Below, piece after piece: positions 43,883-51,160 of a stretch of 64,000 nucleotides of DNA. The notes under the pieces are model-generated. The model had not been told where the DNA came from. It was given only the letters and a program-made list of their open reading frames with translations, and did not search any database. The position numbers and the translations under genes were made by a program. Source of the stretch: Hymenobacter glacieicola (GTDB lineage: Bacteria > Bacteroidota > Bacteroidia > Cytophagales > Hymenobacteraceae); contig NZ_BMGS01000001.1 in the NCBI RefSeq assembly GCF_014640315.1, positions 558,001 through 622,000 on the forward strand. The letters run 5' to 3'. The stretch's first letter is position 1. Each line of letters opens with the position of its first letter.

Positions 43883-44803
43883 CTAGGCCAGCTGCGGTAG
43901 TAAATCAGTGAGGGCAGCCGGGCAGGAGGGAAAGTGAAACCGGAAGCCCGCCTCCAGCAGCCGCTGCGGCACCACTTTGCGGCTTTTCAGAATCAACTCG
44001 GTTTCGGTGCGCAGCAAGAAGGCCCCGATTTCCAGCAGCCACCGCGGCTGCGGCAGGCGCCAGCGCGGCAGGTAGTGGGCCGCCAGCAAGCCATTAAATT
44101 CATAGTTGAGCAGGGGTTCCGGCGCACACAGGTTGAAGGTCCCTTCCAGGGTGGGCTGAGCCAGCAGGAATTCCACGGCCCGGCAGAAATCCGTGAGGTG
44201 CAGCCAGCTTATCCACTGCTGCCCACTGCCTTGGGGCGTACACAGGCCGAATCGGGCCAGCCGGGCCATGACCGGTAGGGCTCCGCCGTCGGCCCCGAGC
44301 ACAATGGCAGTGCGCAAGGCTAAGCGGCGGGTATGGGGGGTAGGAGCCAGCCAGAACTCCGCTTCCCACTGCTGGGCTACCATCTCCGAAAAGTCGCGGC
44401 CCAACTGGCCGGTAGCTTCCGAGTTGGCGGGCTGCTGGCCGGTCGTGTGGGCGTAAATCGTAGCCGAGGAGGAATTCAGCCACACCGCCGGCGGGTTCTG
44501 GCAGCGGGCAATGGCCTGACCCAGCACCCGGGTGCTTTCCGTGCGGCTGCGGGTAATGGCGTATTTGTTGGCGGCGTTGTAGCGGCAATCCACGCTCCGG
44601 CCCGCCAGATTGATAACGGCCGCGGCCCCTTCCAGCTTCGCCGCCCAGGCACCCAGGGTGCGGCCGTCCCAGGCCGTTTGGCCAAAGCGCCGGACTTGGC
44701 GCGTGAGCGTTACAACCTCGTAGCCTAGTTGCTGAAAATAGCGCGCCAGGTGGTGACCCAGGAAACCGGTGCCGCCAGCTAAGATCAATCGGGGCTGATT
44801 CAT
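43883..44803 (-). CDS. TIGR01777-family NAD(P)-dependent epimerase
   Basis: 306 residues, extended SDR fold. The nucleotide motif GGTGFLGHH is at 10-18, AVINLAGRSVDCRYN and LNSSSATIYAH mark the family, WISWLHLTDFCRAVEFLL lies at about 195-212, and the C-terminal DUF1731 segment has VVPQRLLEAGFRFHFP. Substrate unknown. It sits between a GbsR/MarR regulator and a membrane protein; a copy of the regulator's operator lies about 55 nt upstream of its start, so it is probably a direct target. Confidence 0.9.
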   Translation of the reverse strand: MNQPRLILAGGTGFLGHHLARYFQQLGYEVVTLTRQVRRFGQTAWDGRTLGAWAAKLEGAAAVINLAGRSVDCRYNAANKYAITRSRTESTRVLGQAIARCQNPPAVWLNSSSATIYAHTTGQQPANSEATGQLGRDFSEMVAQQWEAEFWLAPTPHTRRLALRTAIVLGADGGALPVMARLARFGLCTPQGSGQQWISWLHLTDFCRAVEFLLAQPTLEGTFNLCAPEPLLNYEFNGLLAAHYLPRWRLPQPRWLLEIGAFLLRTETELILKSRKVVPQRLLEAGFRFHFPSCPAALTDLLPQLA

Positions 44804-44855
44804 GAGAGTAAAAAATAGGTAGGAGGAGAAGTGTCTTAAAAATGCGTATGATTAA

Positions 44856-44881
44856 TTTTAAACTTTCAATAAAATTTGAAA
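44856..44881. promoter_or_regulatory. Operator copy 2, upstream of the epimerase
   Basis: 26 nt identical at 25 positions to 45449-45474; the core TTTCAA-TAAAAT-TTGAAA is palindromic. On the minus strand a TTG within it stands 18 nt from a TA at 44847-44848, although the -7 box there (TACGCATT) is degenerate. Confidence 0.6.
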
Positions 44882-44906
44882 TAAAGAATCAAAAAAATAA
44901 GCCAAA

Positions 44907-45428
44907 CTACGTGCCGGGCCGCATCAGCTTCATGAACGTACTGAGAAACCAGTTCTCATCGGCCTTGATGAGGGTAGCGGCGGCCCGGTCAGCAAACTCA
45001 GCGAAGTTGTGGATGCTGCCGATCATCTTGGTAAACGCCTCGGCTTCTTCGGGAGTGGTAGTGGCACTTGGCTCCACCTGGCTGATTTCGCCCAGCACGC
45101 GCATAATAGGCTCCAGCTCCCGCTTGCGACGCTCCTTTAAAATCAGGGTGGCCACGCGGTGAATGTCTTTCTCGGCCGAGAAAAACTCCCGCCGCTCGCC
45201 GGGCCGCAGCTCCTTGCGCACAATGCCCCAGTCCATGAGGGCACGCACGTTCATGTTCACGTTGCCCCGGGAAATCTGCAGCTGCTCCATAATGTCCTCG
45301 GTGCTCAGCGCCCCCACCGATACCAGCAACAAGGCGTGCACCTGCGCCATCGTGCGGCTCACGCCCCAGGCCGAGCCCAGAGTGCCCCAGCCTTCAATGA
45401 ATCTGCGCTTGGCTTCGTCGAGTTGCAT
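44907..45428 (-). CDS. GbsR/MarR-type transcriptional regulator
   Basis: 173 residues. GbsR-like winged helix: FIEGWGTLGSAWGVSRTMAQVHALLLV, LSTEDIMEQLQISRGNVNMNVRALMDWGIVRKE, PGERREFFSAEKDI, then a helical C-terminal dimer or effector part. The ATG lies only 4 nt behind a perfect TACATTTG box, so its mRNA should be leaderless. A palindromic operator overlaps its -33 element and recurs before the next gene, suggesting negative autoregulation and control of the epimerase operon. In other bacteria GbsR senses choline; no osmoprotectant gene is adjacent. Confidence 0.88.
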   Translation of the reverse strand: MQLDEAKRRFIEGWGTLGSAWGVSRTMAQVHALLLVSVGALSTEDIMEQLQISRGNVNMNVRALMDWGIVRKELRPGERREFFSAEKDIHRVATLILKERRKRELEPIMRVLGEISQVEPSATTTPEEAEAFTKMIGSIHNFAEFADRAAATLIKADENWFLSTFMKLMRPGT

Positions 45429-45432
45429 GGCT

Positions 45433-45462
45433 CAAATGTAGAAGAGTATTTTAAACTTTCAA
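45433..45462 (-). promoter_or_regulatory. Promoter of the GbsR/MarR regulator
   Basis: Minus-strand TTG (45460-45462), 19-nt spacer, TACATTTG (45433-45440), then AGCC and ATG. The TTG lies within the operator palindrome. Confidence 0.7.
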
Positions 45463-45474
45463 TAAAAATTGAAA
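45449..45474. promoter_or_regulatory. Operator copy 1, overlapping the regulator promoter
   Basis: Core CTTTCAAT-AAAA-ATTGAAAG (45456-45475) has perfect 8-bp arms. The surrounding 26 nt recur at 44856-44881 with one mismatch. Confidence 0.65.
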
Positions 45475-45500
45475 GAATATTTTTTAAGCAAAACGCTTAG

Positions 45501-45611
45501 TAACAAAACGTCATTCCGAGCGGAGCGAGGAATCTCGCGGGCTGATGTAGGATTACCATTGCAACATCAGCCCGCGAGATTCCTCACTCCGCTCGGAATG
45601 ACGTTTTGTTA
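45501..45611. repeat. Palindromic intergenic element B (48-bp arms)
   Basis: Arms 45501-45548 and 45564-45611 match at 47 of 48 positions around a 15-nt loop. The arms carry GTCATTCCGAGCGGAGCGAG and AATCTCGCGGGC. It begins 15 nt after the dnaE stop. Confidence 0.85.
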
Positions 45612-45625
45612 AGTTAAAATCTACG

Positions 45626-48600
45626 CTAAATCAACTGACAAGCCTCGATTTCCATTTCGCGCATTTTGCGAATAAACTCCTTGGGCTCGATGCGGTAGCG
45701 GCGGGAGTAGGTGTCCACCGTGAGGTGCTCGTGGGGCTCGGCGAACTTGATTTCGAGCTTTTTGGAACCGGGCGCGCCTTCCACGGCTTCCATGAACCGA
45801 TCCATGAAGGGCTCCGTGATGGTGCGCAAATCCAGTTGTACCCGCACACCGTTAGCCAGCTTCTCAGCCACGTTGAACAGGGGCTCCATGGTCAGAATCT
45901 TAAACTCGAACTGGTCGGAGTCGCGGAAGCGCTGGGCGTACTTGCCCCGGATGTACATGGGCGGCACCTGCTCCTTGTCGTAGTTGCGCGGGTTAATCAG
46001 GGCTGAAAACCGGCTGTAGTCGTCGCGGAACAAAGCCAGGTTCAGGCTCGACTCGTAGTCTTCCACGCTGAAGGAAACGAAGGGCTGGCCAGTTTTGGTG
46101 GTTTTGAACAGCACGTTAGAAATCAGGCCCGCTACCGTCACCTCGCGGTTCTTGTAGTTCTCTACCTTGTCCAGCCCGCAGGTGCAGTAGGAGTCAATTT
46201 CGAGCTTGAAATCATCCAAAGGGTGGCCCGAGAGGTAGAAGCCTACTACCTCTTTCTCGCGGCGCAATAGCTCCGTAGCCGCCCAGGGCTCCATGTCGGC
46301 TACCTTGGGTAGGGGCATGGCTACCGCCCCAAAGGCCCCGCCCCCAAACAGGCTCTGCTGGGCCGAGTCCTGGTCGGCCTGGTACTGCTGGCCCATGCGC
46401 ACGGCCTTTTCGATTAGGTTCTGGTCGCCCGAAGGGGCCTCCACGAACTGGCGGCGGTGGTAACGCTCAAACGAGTCGAAGGCCCCGGAGAGGGCCAGGC
46501 TTTCGAAGGTTTTCTTATTGACGGCCCGCAGGTTGACGCGCTTCGAAAAGTCGAAAATATCAGTGTAGGGGCCTTTTTTGTCGCGCTCCTGCACAATGCT
46601 CTCAATGGCAGCCTCGCCGGCGCCCTTCACGGCGGCCATGCCGAAGCGGATCTGGCCCTTTTCGTTTACGTTAAACTTGAGGATGGATTCGTTGACGTCG
46701 GGCCCGAGTACAGCCACGCCCTGGCGGCGCGCCTCCTCAATAAAGAAGGTTACCTTCTTGATGTCCGACATGTTGTTGGTCAGCACGGCGGCCATGTACT
46801 CGGCGGGGTAGTTGGCCTTGAGGTAGCCCGTCTGATACGCTACCACGGAGTAAGCGGCGGAGTGGGAGCGGTTGAAGCCGTAGGCCGCAAACTTTTCCAT
46901 TACGTCGAACACTTCGTTGGCCTTTTTGGCCTTGATGCCGTGCAGCTTCTCGGCGCCCTCGCAGAATTTCTCCCGCTCCTGGGCCATCTTCTTCATGTCT
47001 TTCTTACCCATGGCCCGGCGCAGCAAGTCGGCGCCGCCCAGGGAGTAGCCGGCCAGAATCTGGGCCGCCTGCATGATCTGCTCCTGGTACACCATAATGC
47101 CCTGGGAGTAGTTCAGGATGGGTTCCAGCAGCTCGTGGGGGTACTCTATCTGCTCGCGGCCGTGCTTGCGGTTGATGAAGTTCGGGATGAACTGCATGGG
47201 GCCCGGCCGGTAGAGGGCGTTCATGGCAATCAGGTCCTCGATGTTGGTGGGCTTGAGGTCCTTGAGGTACATGCGCATGCCCTCGGATTCAAACTGGAAC
47301 GTGCCGATGGTGTCGCCGCGCTGGTAGAGCTCGTAGGTTTTGGGGTCGTCGAGCGGGATGTCGTCGATGTTGATGTCGACGCCGTGGTTCTTCTTAATTA
47401 GGGCCAGGGCGTCCACGATAATCGTGAGCGTCTTAAGCCCCAGGAAGTCCATTTTCAGCATCCCGGCACTCTCAATCACCTTGCCGTCGAACTGGGTAAC
47501 GAGCAGGTCCGAGTCCTTGGAGGTCGAAACCGGAATGTACTTGGTGATGTCGTCGGGGGCGATGATGACGCCGGCGGCGTGGATGCCCGTGTTGCGCACC
47601 GAGCCTTCCAGCTTCTCGGCCAGGCGCAGAATCTGCCCGCGCAGATTGTCCGGCGCGTCGTCGCGCCGGATCATGTCCAGCTCCTGATTTTCGGCAAAGG
47701 CCTTGGCCAGCGTGGTGCCTACCTGCTCAGGCACCATCTTGGCCAGTTCGTTGGTCTGGGGTAGGGGTAGCTCCATGGCCCGCGCCACGTCCTTGATGCT
47801 GGACTTGGCGGCCATGGTACCGAAGGTGATAATCTGGGCTACTTGGGTTTTGCCGTACTTCTCCACCACGTAGTCGATAACGCGCTGGCGGTTCACGTCG
47901 TCGAAGTCAATGTCGATATCAGGCATCGACACCCGCTCCGGGTTCAGGAAACGCTCGAACAGCAGGCTATACTTTATGGGGTCGATGTTGGTGATGCCCA
48001 CGCAGTAGGCTACCGCCGAGCCCGCCGCCGAGCCCCGGCCCGGGCCCACGGCCACGCCCATGCTGCGGCCGTGGTTGATAAAGTCCTGGGTGATAAGGAA
48101 GTAGCCGGCAAACCCCATGGTTTCGATGATGCGCAGCTCATAGTTAAGGCGCTCCTCGATTTCGGGCGTGCGCTCGGAATAGCGCGGCGGCTTAGTCATG
48201 GTTACGGTACCGGTGCCCGCCGCCGGCCCGAAGGCCCCCACGAAGGTCAGCTCGCGCAAGAACTCGTCGGCGTTGGCGAAGGGCGCCGGAATGGGGAAGT
48301 TGGGCAAGAGAATGTCGCGCGCCAGCTTGGGCGGCGTGATTTTATCGACAATCTCATTGGTGTTGTCCACGCTGGCCGGCACGTCCCGGAACAGGTGGTT
48401 CATCTCGTCCTGGCTCTTGAAATAGAACTGGTCGTTGGGGAAACCGAAGCGGGAGCGGGGCTTGGGCATCTGAGCCTCCTCATCAATGCGCATGAGCTGG
48501 CGGCGCACCTGGTCGTCGGAGGAAGCCAGGGGGCGCAGGTTGTCCAAGTGGTCGTAGAGCACCTTGTTTTCCCCCGAAACCAAGCGGAAGTACTTGGTCT

Positions 48601-49342
48601 GGAAGTCGCCCACCGGGATGCTGTGCTCCTCGCCCGTATTCACGCACAACAGCAAATCGTGGGGCGCAAAGTCGTCCTGATTCACGTAGTGGGAGTCGTT
48701 GGTGCAGATTACCTTGACGTTGTACTTCTGGGCCCACTTCAGCAGAATCTGGTTTAGATCCTCCTGGCTTTTGCCCGTGTTATCGATGTTCTCGATGCCG
48801 TGGCGCTGAATTTCGATGTAGTAGTCCGGCCCGAACACGTCCAGCCACCACTGCAGCAGCTTCTCGGCTTCTTCCTCCGTTTTCCAGAGCAGGGCCTGCG
48901 GAATCTCGGCCCCGATGCAGCAGGAGGTAGCAATCAGGCCCTCGCTATACTGGAGCAGCAGTTCCTTATCAATGCGCGGATACTTGGAGTACACGCCCTC
49001 AATAAAGCTCATGGAGCAGAGCTTGGCCAGGTTCTGGTAGCCGGCCTGGTCCTTGGCCAGCAGCAGCTGGTGGTGGCGCACGTCCCGCTCGCCCTTTTCC
49101 CGGCTAAAGCTTTTCTTGTGCCGGTCCTCTACCAGGTAAAACTCGCAGCCCACAATGGGCTTCACATTGTACTTATTCGCCTCGGCTACAAAGTTGAAGG
49201 CCCCGAACATGTTGCCGTGGTCGGTGAGGGCCACGGCGGGCATACCGTCGGCCTGGGCCTTTTTCATCAGGGCCGAAATGCTGGCCTGACCATCGAGCAG
49301 GGAATATTGGGTGTGGCAATGAAGGTGCGAGAATACGGGCAT
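45626..49342 (-). CDS. dnaE: DNA polymerase III subunit alpha
   Basis: 1,238 residues from the ATG at 49342 (a TTG six bases upstream is less likely). N-terminal PHP domain (FSHLHCHTQYSLLDG ... LTDHGNMFGA), C-family polymerase palm with catalytic PDIDIDF (about residue 473) and second aspartate region KMDFLGLKTL (about 630). Fingers and little-finger motifs include AMGKKDMKKMAQER and FNRSHSAAYSVVAYQTGYLK. A C-terminal OB-fold (EVTVAGLISNVLFKTTKTGQPFVSFSVED) follows. It is the replicative polymerase. Full family length, no interruption. A large palindromic element follows its stop. Confidence 0.98.
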   Translation of the reverse strand: MPVFSHLHCHTQYSLLDGQASISALMKKAQADGMPAVALTDHGNMFGAFNFVAEANKYNVKPIVGCEFYLVEDRHKKSFSREKGERDVRHHQLLLAKDQAGYQNLAKLCSMSFIEGVYSKYPRIDKELLLQYSEGLIATSCCIGAEIPQALLWKTEEEAEKLLQWWLDVFGPDYYIEIQRHGIENIDNTGKSQEDLNQILLKWAQKYNVKVICTNDSHYVNQDDFAPHDLLLCVNTGEEHSIPVGDFQTKYFRLVSGENKVLYDHLDNLRPLASSDDQVRRQLMRIDEEAQMPKPRSRFGFPNDQFYFKSQDEMNHLFRDVPASVDNTNEIVDKITPPKLARDILLPNFPIPAPFANADEFLRELTFVGAFGPAAGTGTVTMTKPPRYSERTPEIEERLNYELRIIETMGFAGYFLITQDFINHGRSMGVAVGPGRGSAAGSAVAYCVGITNIDPIKYSLLFERFLNPERVSMPDIDIDFDDVNRQRVIDYVVEKYGKTQVAQIITFGTMAAKSSIKDVARAMELPLPQTNELAKMVPEQVGTTLAKAFAENQELDMIRRDDAPDNLRGQILRLAEKLEGSVRNTGIHAAGVIIAPDDITKYIPVSTSKDSDLLVTQFDGKVIESAGMLKMDFLGLKTLTIIVDALALIKKNHGVDINIDDIPLDDPKTYELYQRGDTIGTFQFESEGMRMYLKDLKPTNIEDLIAMNALYRPGPMQFIPNFINRKHGREQIEYPHELLEPILNYSQGIMVYQEQIMQAAQILAGYSLGGADLLRRAMGKKDMKKMAQEREKFCEGAEKLHGIKAKKANEVFDVMEKFAAYGFNRSHSAAYSVVAYQTGYLKANYPAEYMAAVLTNNMSDIKKVTFFIEEARRQGVAVLGPDVNESILKFNVNEKGQIRFGMAAVKGAGEAAIESIVQERDKKGPYTDIFDFSKRVNLRAVNKKTFESLALSGAFDSFERYHRRQFVEAPSGDQNLIEKAVRMGQQYQADQDSAQQSLFGGGAFGAVAMPLPKVADMEPWAATELLRREKEVVGFYLSGHPLDDFKLEIDSYCTCGLDKVENYKNREVTVAGLISNVLFKTTKTGQPFVSFSVEDYESSLNLALFRDDYSRFSALINPRNYDKEQVPPMYIRGKYAQRFRDSDQFEFKILTMEPLFNVAEKLANGVRVQLDLRTITEPFMDRFMEAVEGAPGSKKLEIKFAEPHEHLTVDTYSRRYRIEPKEFIRKMREMEIEACQLI

Positions 49343-49515
49343 GGGCAACAGACCGGGCGCCGTTAGGGCGCCAAGTGGAAAGTAAAGTTACCCACGAAAC
49401 AGCCGCCGGAAAAGAGTGCGCGGCAAGGGATTTTGGCGTATTATCAGCAAGCAGCAGCCGGTAAGCGGACCTCCACTTGGTGCTGTAGGGGCCGCTTCCG
49501 GGGCGCAAGTAGGCT

Positions 49516-49998
49516 CTACTGCTTGAGCTTAGTTAATTCGGCTTGCTCCAGCTGGATGACGGCCTCGGCCAGCTGCGGATTCTCTTCTACCCGCCGGTAA
49601 AACCGCTTGAACTCCGGGCTGCGGGGCATGGCGTTCATGTCGGCCCACACCTGGCTGGCCGTGAGCCGGCGCTGGGCCTGCTGCCGTTGCTTTTCGGACA
49701 GAACAATAAGCCAGCTGTACATTTCCACCGCTACACTATCCCGGCGCGGTGTCATTTCCGCCACCATACGCCGGGCTACGCGAATGGCCGCCGTGTCGGT
49801 TGTGGTGGTGAATAGCTCTCGGGAATAGGCTACGTAGTCGTGGATGTAGGTAAGCAAATGAGCTTCCGCGTCCGAACTCGGGACCGGGGCCGGCGTCGGC
49901 GCCGAGAAGGACGACATGTTCTGTGACAGCGCCGGCGCGGGCAGCAGCAGTATTCCACTCAAAAAAGAGACTAACCAGTGTATTCCTAACGGCTTCAT
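49516..49998 (-). CDS. Secreted hypothetical protein related to the downstream LysM protein
   Basis: 160 residues with a signal peptide (cleavage about ALSQ), a short Pro/Ser linker and a helical domain. Its C-terminal segment (KQRQQAQRRLTASQVWADM ... PRSPEFKRFYRRVEENPQLAEA) lines up with the pre-LysM part of the protein at 50292-51113 (REQQQLLAQRLRSQPWQVEL ... LRSPQFKGFDARAAKNPALKDA). The two share an uncharacterised helical module. Function unknown; envelope location by signal and neighbourhood. Confidence 0.72.
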   Translation of the reverse strand: MKPLGIHWLVSFLSGILLLPAPALSQNMSSFSAPTPAPVPSSDAEAHLLTYIHDYVAYSRELFTTTTDTAAIRVARRMVAEMTPRRDSVAVEMYSWLIVLSEKQRQQAQRRLTASQVWADMNAMPRSPEFKRFYRRVEENPQLAEAVIQLEQAELTKLKQ

Positions 49999-50230
49999 GG
50001 GGGCAAGCTACAAACCGAACAAGAAAACGGAGTTTCGCCCCAAGTTGTTGGCCTCACCTCCCGGTCCTGGCTGTGGAAAGGGGACGAGGAAAAGTCAGCC
50101 AACATAAGGGGCGGCCCGGCTGGCATATACCTAAAGGCTACTCCCTGTTCAGGCGCAGGCTGAAAGAACGCCAAGGGGTAGTTGCCAGCTAGCAAGCCAG
50201 GGTAGTAGGTGTGGAAAACGGCTACTATGG
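49999..50230. other. Spacer without recognisable content
   Basis: About 230 nt; neither a promoter box close to the 49998 start nor a gene was found. Confidence 0.4.
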
Positions 50231-50271
50231 CGGCCAACAAAAAAGGCAGCCTGATAAAGCAGGCTGCCTTT
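50231..50271 (-). terminator. Terminator of the LysM gene
   Basis: 12-bp arms (50242-50253 and 50260-50271) followed on the minus strand by a T-rich tract (TTTTTGTTGG). Confidence 0.8.
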
Positions 50272-50291
50272 GTGCAAGCGGTACCAATGGG

Positions 50292-51113
50292 CTATTTGGT
50301 AGCTTCCACGGTCAGTACTTCCCCGATTTTCACGGCTCCGTCGCTCTTGCTATTCCACTCCTGCAACTGGGCGGGCGTGACCTTGTACTGCTTGGAAATG
50401 CTGAACAGCGTTTCGCCTTTTTGTACGGTGTGGCTGCGGGCCGCTTTTGACGCGGTGGCCTTTGCCGGGGCAGCGGGCTGGGGCTTTACAGCGGCCGGAG
50501 CTACGCTAGGAGTCGGGGTTTTGGTGGGCGCCACGGTAGCTGTAGCAGCCGGGGCAGCTGAGGCAAGGCCCGACACCTTGGCCCCCACGGCTGGAGCGGG
50601 TTGCGCCTTGGCCGCGGCCGGAGCGGCCGTGGCTACGCTGGCTGGCGCTACGGGGGCTGAGCCGGCCGCCGCTTTGGTGCCCACAAAGCCCGAAGCACGC
50701 AGGCGAGCCGCGGCGTCTTTGAGGGCTGGGTTCTTGGCCGCCCGGGCATCAAAGCCCTTGAACTGGGGGCTGCGCAGCAACGTGTTCAACTCTACCTGCC
50801 AGGGCTGACTCCGCAGGCGCTGGGCGAGGAGTTGCTGCTGCTCGCGCGGAAGGCTGGCCGTGTAGTGGCTCAGGCGCTGATTCAGAGTAGGAATTTCCAC
50901 CAGCGCCGCGTCAATCAGGGCCACGGCGCGGGCATCGTTGGGCTCGAAGTAAATGGCGCGGAGCTGGCGGACGCTGGTTTGCACCAGGCTTGACATCACC
51001 CGGACGGAATCGTCGGAGAGAGTAGGGGCGGGCGGTGCTTGCTGGGCCTGGGCGGCGAAGGAGGCCAGGGACAAACCAGCTAGCAGAAAAAAGGTGCGGG
51101 ATAAAAAACGCAT
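50292..51113 (-). CDS. LysM domain protein with N-terminal helical module
   Basis: 273 residues. Signal peptide (to AAQAQ), a helical module (about 35-140) shared with the upstream gene, a long Ala/Pro/Thr-rich linker (about 145-225) and one C-terminal LysM (SHTVQKGETLFSISKQYKVTPAQLQEWN ... IGEVLTVEA). LysM binds the glycan chains of peptidoglycan, so this is probably a periplasmic cell-wall-associated protein without a visible catalytic domain. It is followed on the same strand by a terminator and preceded by the MltD-like gene 47 nt away. Confidence 0.88.
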   Translation of the reverse strand: MRFLSRTFFLLAGLSLASFAAQAQQAPPAPTLSDDSVRVMSSLVQTSVRQLRAIYFEPNDARAVALIDAALVEIPTLNQRLSHYTASLPREQQQLLAQRLRSQPWQVELNTLLRSPQFKGFDARAAKNPALKDAAARLRASGFVGTKAAAGSAPVAPASVATAAPAAAKAQPAPAVGAKVSGLASAAPAATATVAPTKTPTPSVAPAAVKPQPAAPAKATASKAARSHTVQKGETLFSISKQYKVTPAQLQEWNSKSDGAVKIGEVLTVEATK

Positions 51114-51160
51114 GAGAAATAAAAGCGAAAACTAACTTAAAAACGGGAGGGGTAGGCTCG

